Part shown: positions 1 to 10,500 of the stretch, piece by piece
Layout: the number at the start of each line of letters is the position of its first letter
How positions within the stretch are numbered: the first letter of the stretch is position 1
Assembly (NCBI GenBank): GCA_009103225.1
Contig: RHPI01003369.1
Location: 317,500 to 381,499, forward strand
DNA: 64,000 bases
Reading direction: 5' to 3'
Source of the DNA: Chlorokybus atmophyticus
Lineage: Eukaryota; Streptophyta; Chlorokybophyceae; Chlorokybales; Chlorokybaceae
Notes under the pieces: generated by a model
Databases searched by the model: none
What the model saw: only the letters and a program-made list of their open reading frames with translations
Told to the model about the DNA's origin: nothing
Translations under genes and position numbers: made by a program

Positions 1-360
1 CCTCCGCTGCTCACGCATGCACCAACATGCAAGCCATAAACACAGGATGACATGCAGCCAGCCACTAACCAGGACAAGTTGGTTGGTTGGTTAATTGATC
101 TTTGCCTCTTTGACCAGGCTGGTTCACTGTGCAATTGTCGCCATGACGCCCAATACGCCGCCGCCCGACTGCCGCCAAACAAGGCGAACAACAACCCAAA
201 AATGAAAACTAGCCGTTGCAGGAATAAGTGAGATACATACCGTACCTCGAGTACGATGCGGCTGATGTAACTGATTGATGACGTAATTGGAATTGTAGCG
301 CTACTGCGTGACTTGCCACGTGTTCGCAGCACATTGCGCCACGGCCGCCAGCGTCCATCC

Positions 361-1223
361 ATGGCGGCGGCGGGGGTGGCGGCGCCCGTGGCGGCGGCGG
401 TGTTCCTGCTGCTGGCATTAGCGCAGTTGGCGGCTGTCGTCTACACCTGCGCCACTACTGGCTCGCCCTTCAAACGAGAGGTACACCAGACAATGTGTGA
501 CACGCGAACACACGCATGCACACAAGCACACGCACATTGTTCCTGTTGAGGATCACATTGCGGTTATCGGAATCAGAATTGCTTGTGAAGATGCTTCAGC
601 ACATACTCCTCATAGGTGTGGGAGGGGCCTTGGATGAAGACTACGCTGCTGGACTTCTACCTGAACGTCGTGGCGATATCGCTGTGGGTTTGCTACAAGG
701 AGAGGAGCAACGTGGGGAAGATTTTGTGGGTCGCCGCATTGGTCTGCACCGGAAGGTATGTGCACACAGACGAGTCTCGCGCAAGCGCGGTTGCTTTGAG
801 CATTGATTCTTGCATGTGTGCGCGCGCCAATATTCGTGCCCACTTTGCAAATGACATGTGCTGTACGGGTCATAATTCATGCATGCACGCCCGCATGCGT
901 GCCACTTGCATGCAAGCATGCATGCGTGCCACCTGTATTTATGCGCATATCGTGTATTGTGTCGTATTCTACTATGCAGGCATTGTACAACTGACAACAC
1001 ATGTACATGTCCTGTTCTGGCAGCGTGGCCACACACTTCTACCTGTTCCTCCAGGCGCTCCGGCTGCCGCGCAACCAGCCGCTGCACAGAATGCTGTCCA
1101 GAGAACCAGCCTTTAGGTACGCCTGTGTTGGGCTTGGCAAGACAACTGCTGTCACCTGTTTCTCATTTCCATGACATATTGATGGTTTTTTTTTTGGCTT
1201 TCTTGGCTAGAGAAGCCCCTTAG
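361..1223 (+). CDS. DUF1475 family small membrane protein
   Basis: Four exons (361-480, 616-755, 1024-1116, 1211-1223) join in phase to give about 121 residues, the usual length of plant DUF1475 proteins. Exon 1 encodes an Ala/Leu-rich first membrane helix ending in the family-like motif GSPFKRE. Exon 2 begins with a PWM..LLDFY segment and a second helix (NVVAISLWVCYKE). Exon 3 holds a third helix (HFYLFLQAL). Introns are GT-AG; the last acceptor follows a T-rich tract at about 1185-1210, and the final exon adds only a few residues before TAG. The start at 361 puts the hydrophobic helix at the N-terminus; an in-frame upstream ATG at 313 is possible. The molecular function of the family is unknown; an integral membrane protein is inferred. 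It is tail to tail with CSL4. Confidence 0.8.
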
Positions 1224-1878
1224 AAGAAGACCGGCTGCGGGCAGCTATGGCGTCATCATGAGATTAGCAAAAGGCATGGCCAGGCCAAGTTATGCTATGC
1301 CCAGCGTTGCATTATGGTTCGCGACCGGTTGAGTTTATACCGATTGGCTTCTGGTTGTAAGACCTACTAGGCCAAAGCAAGTGAGCTTCTTCATAACATC
1401 ACGATGTGTGTGCATGTCACCTGAGCAGACGCGATCTTGTATGGGCGCGCAAAAGGCACAACGGGTCGATCACATTGTCCCCAACAAGTGACTCAACAAC
1501 TAGTTTGATAGGTCAAGCAACGGAACAGTACGCACTCAACACTATCACTGTGCCTGCTGGAGACAGTAGTACACGTGCATGCACATCACACATATACGCG
1601 CAGTCTGTATATGTACATACACAATAAGACGAACAAAATGGTATTGCGTATACACAAGTGCATTATCAGCCAAGTGGCATCATACTGTTGGAGGGTTAAC
1701 TTCGTACGCATGCGAATCAGTTGGTTCCCACATGGTGCAAGCACAAACTTGTCCTTGCAACGACAAGAGTACTCCTGCACACGTGCTAATGTCTGCACAC
1801 ACATACACAGCTTGATGTCCTTCGCCGCATGCACACATGTGCACACGCACAACCGCGCACATTCCCCCCCCTTGCCTG
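1224..1878. other. Intergenic, convergent 3' ends
   Basis: This spacer lies between the stop codons of the DUF1475 gene and CSL4. It is rich in CA/TG and CATG words. The open frames on both strands lack family resemblance and splice support. I see no gene in it. Confidence 0.6.
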
Positions 1879-3771
1879 CTACGACACCTTGGCGACCTTG
1901 CGCTTTTCTCTCGTGCCTGTGACAGGGCACTGCATCTCCTGCCACGAGACGGGCACCATCGGCGCCGCCGCCCCCGCCACAGCGGACGCGGCTGAGGCGG
2001 AGGCGGAGCGCGCGAACACCACGCCGAGCTCGTTGCGCGCCGTGGAGAGGTAGTACGAACGCGCGTCACCAAGCGAAACCACCTGCAATGTGGGTCTGTC
2101 ATGGATTTCGTGTCAACAGAGGCAGTTGCATGTCATTTCACTCAACAGTACTCCATCTACAATACTCAGCAAGGGTGATGCATGTGATACGTGAACAGAG
2201 TTGCGGGCAGTGTGAGAGTGATGACTGTACAAGTTGTTTGACAGAGTTGCTGATCGATGGAAACAAAGAAGCAATGAGCTACAGATTAATGGTGTGGACA
2301 AAAGAACACATATCAAATTGATTGAGTGCATACCACTGTGTGAATTCATTGATGCATGCAAGCTTGATTGCTATGGTTCATCCCCCAACGTGCCAGCAGG
2401 CTAGCAAACTCTCACCTCGGCGCGCACAATGTCCCCAGGGCGGAAGCACGAGTACATGTCCACCTTGTCAATCTCCGTTGCACGAACGTCCTGAACCCTG
2501 CACGATAACCAAACAACTTCGTTGTCGCACACGTTGCGAACATAGCAATGTGACCCAATGGCGTGCAACTCTCGTACAAGAGACTTTGCATCACAAAACA
2601 AGCAATGCTTGTTGCTTATTGCGGATGTTGGCATTCTGGTAACACGGCTCACACCTTATGATCCCTGAGAACGCCTCATCTGTAGGGTCTGCACCAACGC
2701 ACAAAATGGCAGCTGTTGCAAGCCTTGGCGTCACTCGCAACACCCTGCCAGAGACACAATGAGCATGATTATTGGTTAACAATGGGCATGAACTAGTTTG
2801 CAAGCTCACGCACACGGACACAACAGCACACATGCACGCACGCACGCATGTGCGCGCGGACATGCATGCGCGCGTGTGCATGCGTGTGTGCGCATGCACA
2901 CACGCACACATGCAAGTGCGGATGCACACACACAATCTCTTTCATACGCAATCCAAGTGCATCGTGCCTGCAGGTGACTATTGCGCCCGGCGATGGCACG
3001 CCAGCGCTCTGGTTCCGATGGTGTCGCGCTACGCTGACCGTTGGCCTTTGGTCCTTGTCCTTCGGTTCCGCTGGCTCCCACCTAAACAAGCAATCACAAG
3101 AGCGTAACCACACGACGCAAAGATGGCCATCAAGAGCTATGACATTACACGGTCTCTGTATGCTGTCGCACACTGTCACAACCATATCCACACTGTCAAA
3201 ATCGTCTTGTGGATGGCATGCATATGCGCAGGCAGCCGACAAGCGCACTCTCATACTGTACGCGAGCATGCACGCACATGACCTAGAAGGCGACGTCACT
3301 CTCATCTGAAATCGCATTGATGCATTGTTAAATGGTTTTGAAGACTGATTGATAGGTACTCCCTGTGTGATAAGCTGTGATGCATACACCCGCAACTCCG
3401 TTGTGTGAAACACTGCTGTTCAGGCCAGCTCAACGCTGTATTTGCGATACGACACACTGGCCAGCTAATGTAACTCAAGCAAGCAGACAACTACACAATC
3501 CACTGTGCTGCTGCACTGTTCTCACCTGACGGCTCCAACCACAGCAGCATACACGCCGCCGTCCTCCCTCTCCAGCGCACCGTTGCCCGCCCGACACTCC
3601 GCCGACGAACCAAGCCGATCACCTGGCCAACAACACCAACATGCATGCCTTCAACAATAACATCACCACCACAATCAGCAGCAGTGAACAGCAGGCAGAC
3701 AAGCCAACAGGCAGTGCCCATGCTCAGGCACCTGGCACGGCCACGGACGGCGTCGTTGTTGCCGCCGGCAT
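1879..3771 (-). CDS. CSL4: Exosome complex subunit CSL4 (EXOSC1)
   Basis: CSL4 is the S1-domain cap subunit of the RNA exosome, which degrades and processes RNA 3'-to-5' in nucleus and cytoplasm. Six exons (3771-3732, 3622-3526, 3081-2968, 2744-2655, 2497-2416, 2082-1879) total 627 nt, or 208 residues, close to the ~195 of the family. Visible in order are the N-terminal VPGDRLG motif, a GAIVTCRV S1-strand region, GIIR, then [13 protein letters not shown] and [11 protein letters not shown], which are near-identical to plant CSL4. The C-terminal zinc-ribbon-like region carries SWQEMQCP and ends KRKVAKVS. The first exon is only 40 nt. The intron after 2968 uses a GC donor, required by phase. The start codon lies 27 bases from a possible start of the divergent Prune gene. 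Confidence 0.93.
2808..2935. repeat. CA/CG/CATG alternating tract in CSL4 intron
   Basis: This is a long run of alternating purine-pyrimidine words (ACAC, GCGC, CATG) lying wholly inside the CSL4 intron between exons 3 and 4. Similar tracts recur in introns across the window. They make all frames look open and Cys/His-rich, which explains several spurious ORFs here. Confidence 0.85.
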
Positions 3772-4178
3772 GGTCTAGCAGCTGGCCACGCGCAGTGATG
3801 GCAAGCTGCTTGCTTTCCCCGGCGACAGCCCCGCTTCCGGCACTGACACTGGCAGCGACAAGCAGGAGGACAAGCGCAAAACTTGCATTGTGCTTTGCTC
3901 CGGCGGTGGCGGCGGCGACGGCGGGGAGGTCGTTGGTGTCGGTCAAGTCGGCGGTGACAGCGTTGCGGTGTACAGGCAGCTTGCGGCGTTTAACTCGAGC
4001 TTCAGCTTACAGGTTGCTTCAAGTAAGTAGCTGAGAGTTTGAGTGTGTGTGCACGTGTGTGACGCTACAGCTCACTACAGCCTGCTACTGGCTGAAGTGA
4101 GCTGCATTTCAGCTTCGTGTTTGGTATGTTGGTGAGTTGGTCATTGGGTTTCAGGTTCACGGTTGTGCTACAGCGGCA
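3732..4178. promoter_or_regulatory. Shared CSL4/Prune divergent 5' region
   Basis: CSL4 starts at 3771 on the minus strand. The Prune gene has an in-frame ATG at 3798, another at 3645 overlapping CSL4 exon 1, and a third at 4179 in its next exon. Any promoter must therefore be very compact, or the two transcripts overlap antisense at their 5' ends. No TATA-like element is obvious. The shared function is inferred from geometry alone. Confidence 0.4.
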
Positions 4179-7100
4179 ATGGCTGCTTCTGACGGCTCCG
4201 GCATCATGCAGCTGAACGGGTACCTTCAGGCAAGTACCTGTTAGTTCAACTTAGTTGACGAGTCCAGCAGTCACTCTCAGTGCTGCCTTGGCAATAGTGA
4301 CATGGCTGTTTTGCTGCTGAGCACGCTTGTCTGCTGCTTGCATTGGCTGGATGATGTGACATATTGTCAAACAATGACAATGTATGCGTTTCACAGGCTG
4401 CCCGTCAAGCGCTGCTGTCCGGAACTGCCCAATGCACTGTTGTGCTTGGCAATGAATCCGCCGGTAAGCTGGCAGTCACAGCGTTGGCATTCAATGTCAA
4501 CCGTCCTATGTGCGACACTGTGCACCAAGTGTCTCAACGACTGAGACTTTGAGTCATGCTTCGGTGCAAGCATGAACTGTTTGGGAGTAGCAGAACTATG
4601 ATTCAGATCAAGCAAGAAGCATAGTGGCTTTGACATGTTGTGAACCAGCGCATAAACGACTCGTGCTCATGCTCAAGCCTGAGCTAAACATAAAAGTGAA
4701 CCGTTTCGTTTACCTTCGTGTAGATCTCGACTCAATGGTGGCTGCCATTACGTACGCCTACCTGCTGCACTTTCTGAAGCAAAAGACGGAGGACGCGGGC
4801 GTGGCGGTGCCGGTCATCAACTGCCCCCGCGCAGACTTCCCGCTTCGCACCGAAGCCGCGGAGCTGTTCAAGGAGCTAAAGATCGACACGACCGCTTTCG
4901 TCTTCATAGACGAGGCACGGATGCTTCATCGGTGTATACGTGTTTGGATGGCTGAAGCTTGCGTGCTGATGTGTGCTCTTGATCTTGCGTGCATGCAGGT
5001 TGAGTTGAGCAAGGTGCATGCGGCCGGCAACTTGAAGCTCGTGCTCGTGGACCACAACAAGCTGAGCTCTGCTCAAGAGGTGAGCACCTTACTTTACCCT
5101 TTTAAGTTGGATGTAACCATACATGATGCGACTGTTTGTTATGGTCTTGCTAGGGCTTGGCGAGTGCCGTCGTGGAAATCGTGGATCATCACAAGGTATA
5201 TATGCCGCTGTTGTGCTGTGGAGTGTGTTTTCTTGAGTATGTACAATTGGTTAACTAAGCCGAATCTCGGTTGCCCATTGCAGGATGAGGGGCTGTACTC
5301 TTCTGCTAAGAAAAACATTCAGCAAGTAAGCGGAGCAATGTATTCATCCAGAGCATGCTGCATCAATCCCAAAGCTAGTTGTCTCTTTTGTTCTTTGGGA
5401 GCAAGTGCGGATCGCTGTGCGCTTATCAGTCTGTTGCAATGTAGGTTGGTTCCTGCACAACATTGGTTGCGGAGAAGGTCTCCGAGGAGGCTGCCGAGGA
5501 ACTTATGTTTGATCTTGACTTTGACAAACTGATGGTAAAGCATGCCGATGCTGCTATCTCACAAATGTGCATGCTTATGAACTATGTCATCAACGCTCAA
5601 TGTTCATTGAATTCTGTGATCTCCCCAACAGTTGGCTCCCATCCTGCTTGACACGGGCGGCTTGGACGCGTCAACCTCACGCTGCACGCCTCAGGATGAG
5701 ATCATGGCCGCTCTGCTCGTGCGCGGCGCCGGTCAGCTCAAGAAGGAGGGCTTCTACAAGCAGCGTAAGTCTTGTCATCATCATCACCACCACCACCTCC
5801 ACCATCAACATCATCAGTGTTGTGCGTGCTGTTGCCAAGTATCACATCAGGCTTTTCAATGGACATGTACATCCTCAGAGTGATGACCACATAAGCACAA
5901 GGTTAGAAGGCTAGCGTGCATGTCACTGAAGTCAGTTTATGGTTGTACCTCTGCAGTGACAGCCACAATGAAGTAAATCCGCGTTGCGGGCTGCACGGCG
6001 CTACCTCGCCCTGCCATCAAGTGTTGTAGCTGTACTGTAGTCAATAAAACTATGCACATATCTAGGTGGCCCAGGCTGAACACAACAGACATTGTAGTTG
6101 GGTTATATTTGCCAGATTGGTTTCATCAATCCAGAGTGTGTTAGCATGTGCTCTGTTGTAATGCGGGTTATGCATGAACCTGCATTGCTGGCAGTGCGAG
6201 ACCTCAAAGTGGACGCATCCAAGCTTACCACTGAAGACTTGCTTCGCAAAGACTACAAACAGGTGCTGTATCCAGATGCTACTTCTTTTCTCCCACATCA
6301 TGCCCAGCATGATTCACCACTATTCACTTGCAACAGCCATACACAACAACCAAAAGTTGTGCACTTGGAGGAGAGTGATTTTTATTGCTTACTGTTAATG
6401 TTGCAGGCTGAAGTCAATGGGACGCACATCGGGGTCAGTGCCGTTGGGTTGAAGCTGGAGGAGTTTCTAAAGAAGGATTCCCAGCTTGAAGCCGCTCTCC
6501 ATGCTTTTAGAGGTGTGTACTTGGTGCTTGTGCAGCATGTTGCTGCACGTTTTGCAGTTTTGCGTTGCAAGTATACTTGGCAATGCAGAATGATGCACCC
6601 AAACGTATACTGCTTTGCATGCTGTGACCAATCACACGGACAGTATATACCACATGCACACATGCGTTATCTCCAAATCACTGCTGCATGCACCGCACTC
6701 TTTGCATGTTTTACTGGTTTCAGCATTGTTGCTTTTGGCAATGTGTGTACACATGCTATGTGCAGGCCAGCGCGGATGCCAAGTGTTGGTTGTCATGCTA
6801 TATCACTATGTTGATGACAACTTCAAGGTACAGGGCTCGTTGCAAAATTCATGTGACTCTAGTTTGCATGCTGGCAGTTGTTGCCTGAGCATCATGCAAT
6901 GCTACACTGATACCCTCAACTTGCACAGCGTGAGCTGGCGATTGTGTCTGAAGATGAGCAAACAGCGGATGCATTGGCCAGCAACCTGCAGTCAGCTGAG
7001 GCTGAGCTGCAGCTGGTGCCTATGCAAGTCTCAGGTGACAAAGGACATGTCCGCGCGCAAGCGGTAGCTTGATTGTGACCATGACAGTGCTCTGCAATGA

Positions 7101-7238
7101 GCCGCTCTCACGCAGTCTAAGTATCTCTGTTGTGCAGGCTTGTCGCCAGCTGTAAAGACATTTCAGCAGCAAAACTTGACCAAGTCCCGCAAGGTCATAC
7201 TGCCTCTTACTGTGGACTTTTTCAAGAACAAGCGGTGA
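3798..7238 (+). CDS. Prune-type DHH phosphoesterase (exopolyphosphatase family)
   Basis: DHH/DHHA2 phosphoesterases of the Prune/PPX1 group hydrolyse short polyphosphate, pyrophosphate or cyclic nucleotides with metal ions. Exons: 3798-4022, 4155-4229, 4397-4463, 4724-4914, 4999-5079, 5154-5195, 5284-5325, 5445-5534, 5632-5764, 6195-6262, 6407-6512, 6766-6827, 6929-7034, 7138-7238; every junction is in phase. Motifs in order: VVLGNES, DLDSM (metal-binding Asp), VLVDHN, IVDHHK, VGSCTTLV, LLDTGG, then the DHHA2 part with LTTEDLLRKDYK and a C-terminus like human PRUNE1. The second motif reads DHN rather than DHH. Two introns use GC donors (4230 and 4915). Exon 1 is Ala/Ser/Arg-rich with no acidic residue, like a plastid or mitochondrial leader, but it may instead be untranslated, with translation starting at 4179. 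Confidence 0.9.
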
Positions 7239-7577
7239 CCTGTCACTATCTGGTTGCGATTTTTCTTGCAACAAGGATGCCAGCTGACTACAAAGTCAGT
7301 GCTGATTGGGTTGCAGCATGTCGTTGTTGTAGCATGGAAACATGGTGACACACATGTACACTGGTTGCAATTGATACGAGTACCTGGACGTGTACCATAT
7401 ACTGCTTGCTTGTGTCATATTGTTTACCCATTGCTTACCCTTCACAACGCCCTTCAACATGTATCTGCTGCCAGCTTCGCATGAAGCTAGTTGTCCACCT
7501 TATCAATCTCCATTGTTGCACTTTGAGTTGAACTAGGGCATCAATATGTTGCAACGTCAATGTGTAGCTACGCATGC
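7239..7577. other. Intergenic, convergent 3' ends of Prune and ISE2
   Basis: This 339-base spacer separates the TGA of the Prune gene from the TAA of ISE2. It holds the 3' untranslated regions of both genes. I see no other feature. Confidence 0.6.
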
Positions 7578-10500
7578 TTACAACAGCTCGCTTATTGGGG
7601 AACGGTCCATCAGCGTTGCGGCCTGCCTTGCACTCCTGCGGAGCGTCGTAGGCAACTGCGTGATGTGCGTGATCTGAAACACAAGTACAGTCATGAGCAA
7701 AAAGGCAGAGGTATGTCTTTGTTTCAAGGCAGCGTCCATCAGTGCATGCAGTCAGACGTGCAAGAGTCCATACATCCTGCATAAGCGCAATTAAGAGCAA
7801 CATTAGCGCAGGTCACTAGAGCATTGCATTGCCTTCAAGTACCTGAGCCAGCAGGTCTGCTACACGTCTCAGCAACCTGGCAGCATCTCCGTCGTCGAGG
7901 TTCGCATCATTCATCACCTGTATACAAGCAGTAAGTGGTGTCATCGACTTGGCAACACTCTCCTGTGAACCAATCATCCCAAAACGCGCATCCAGGTAAG
8001 CAGTTACAATGCTTGCATACTACTTGAGCTAGCAAGGCTGCAATGTTGCCGTGATGGTCTTGTTGAAACACGAGAGTTTGTCGTTCTGGTCCACACCACA
8101 AATCATGTATTACACAAGCTTACATCACCCGAGCGTAGTACCTGTTGCCATGTAGCTCCAGCTGCCCACGCCTCAACAAGTGCTGCTAACCTGGTGTCGA
8201 CCTCAACTGGAATCTGCACAGTGACATAATGAAACGTCAGCAGCAGCAGTATGACAACGCAAATACAAATAAAAAACACAAAACGCCATTCTACCTGGTT
8301 GCTTAACCGCGCCTGCAGGTTTCTTATATACATGCGACGGGGTTGCAACAGCCCGACAGCCGACATCACCGCCTCAGATGGCTCGTAATTGCACCTGAAT
8401 TGAGGGCCAAAGTTGGCAGTCATGTGTCACGCTTAATGTTTGTGCGCAACTCCAATGTATGTTGCCTACTGCGGTTACATAGCATACTTCAAGTTTAGCC
8501 GACCCACTGCCTCGTCTGTGACCAGTGCAGCTGCGACAGCAGCGAGGTGCTGCGGCGTGAGCTGCGACAGCGCAGGGCTCGTGAGTGCAACCGCCAGCCA
8601 CAGTTCGTTGCTTCCTCTGAGCTCAGCTGCCACCTGTACAAGCAAGTGCCTTCGTTGGCTTTGCAAAGAAGTAGATAGCTCACCAAGGATGAGTGGCTAT
8701 GAATCGTAGTTTGTCACAGGGACACATGCCGGGAAAGCACAAACAGACACAACCCAATTTTGCAGAGCTTGATCAGGCAGGTACCAACTGACAAGCCAAC
8801 GTACTTCTCCAAGATCAGTCAGTCTGAACTGGCGTCGCATCTGCTTGACGGTAGTGTTGGGTGCTTGCACGTTAACCTCGACAAGCGCCTTTGCGGCTAG
8901 GAGGACTTCAACCAACTGCGGGCAATGAAGACATCAGTCACCGACAAGTCCGCGACTTGTGGCCGAAACAATGTTTCTTTACCTGCATGAACTCATTCCA
9001 CCCTGACTTGTTGACCGAGCCTAACCGTGTTCGGAGCCGCTCGGCCTTGGCAAGCAGCCGCGAACCCTGCAGGTCAATTGGATTAAGCTTACATTCCATA
9101 CGACAGATGCAAGAAGGGTTGCCTGCGGGATAAGTGCTGCACTTTCAGGCCGCACACACTTCTGATATCTACAAACGGTGGTGCGTAGATGAAATCCAGA
9201 TGACTGGTTCGTCATCAACTGAACGCTGTGAATGACAACAATCCACAGCAATCCATATGTTTTGTTGCAATGACGAGGTTACGATAAGGAGCCTGCACAT
9301 TGTTGAATGTGCATGGAGTCTCTCTGTTACTGGCCACTGCACATGATGTGAGCAAGTCAAGTTGACAGAACCCTTGAAAGCTGGGCGGAGTACCTGAGAG
9401 CTTCTGATCTTTGTCTTTTTGACAGCCTTCTTAAGCGGCCAGTAAGCTGGACAAGACCTCATAGCTCGTTTCGCTTCCGATGCGCGTGTGCGCTGCAACA
9501 AAGAGACAAATGCATCCAATGAAAACACTGCTCATGTCCAACAATGCGGGACAGCAATTGCCGTCCTGCAGAGCAATGCTGATAACAGATCTAATGTGTT
9601 GCACTCACCACTTCTTCAATCTCAGCCTCAAGAGCCTTCAAGTTGTCATCATCAATGTTTAAGCCGCTTTCCACCGCATGAACCATCAACTCATCTGGCA
9701 TGCACACTGACCGTTAGCAACAAAAACTTGCAGCTTGTAAGTGCAGAGGAGCACAGTGATTGATGGTAGGAGTTGTGTGTGCCACAATGCAGTACCTGCA
9801 GTAGGCAAATCATCCACCAAGTCTGCTGTCAACTCTGAGCCCTTCAGCTGCAGTGCCAAATCCAGCGCTCCGCCCATGCCTGAGCGAGGCACCTCTGACC
9901 ATGGTTGCCGTATTGTCGGCTTCCTGCGGCTGCACACGTACGTGGATGAATTACCCATTCCTCTTGCCGACACCAGCTTCTTGCAAAGTAGAACAGACGT
10001 AGACAGTTCAGTGCAGAATTGCTGCCGGGTACCTGATTAAAGAAACTGCCTCTTGGAATTGCGGTTGCTTCGTAAAGTCATTTGCAGCAACGTGGCCGAT
10101 GTGTCCGGAACTAACCTGCCGATTGGCAATGCCAGCATTTGTTAGTGACTGTGCAAGATAAACCGCAGCAAACAACAACAACACATGAGAACAGCCTTAC
10201 CCGGTACCACTGGTTGTTTGCACCCAAACACAGATACTGTGCAGCTATCGCCGGCATAGCCTCTTCTTCATCTTGGTTGTCCGTTGTCAAGGCGTCACCA
10301 TCATCATCTTCATCTTCGTCCGCCTCATCATCATCCTCATCAGCATCTGAATGACCTCTTGCCAATGTACCATTCCCGCCAGCTTCCTCGCCATCACTGC
10401 CGTCATCATCTTCCTCATCCAGCAAGTGGTTTCGCCTGCATGTCAATGCTTTTATGACTTAAGGCTCCCAGGTGCATCAAACAGTTCTGCAAAAAGTGAT

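Noticed and set aside
3491-3946. 151-codon minus-strand frame over the CSL4 start region
   Set aside because: It has no ATG start and is out of frame with the CSL4 motifs; the short spliced first exon 3771-3732 gives a correct CSL4 N-terminus in phase.
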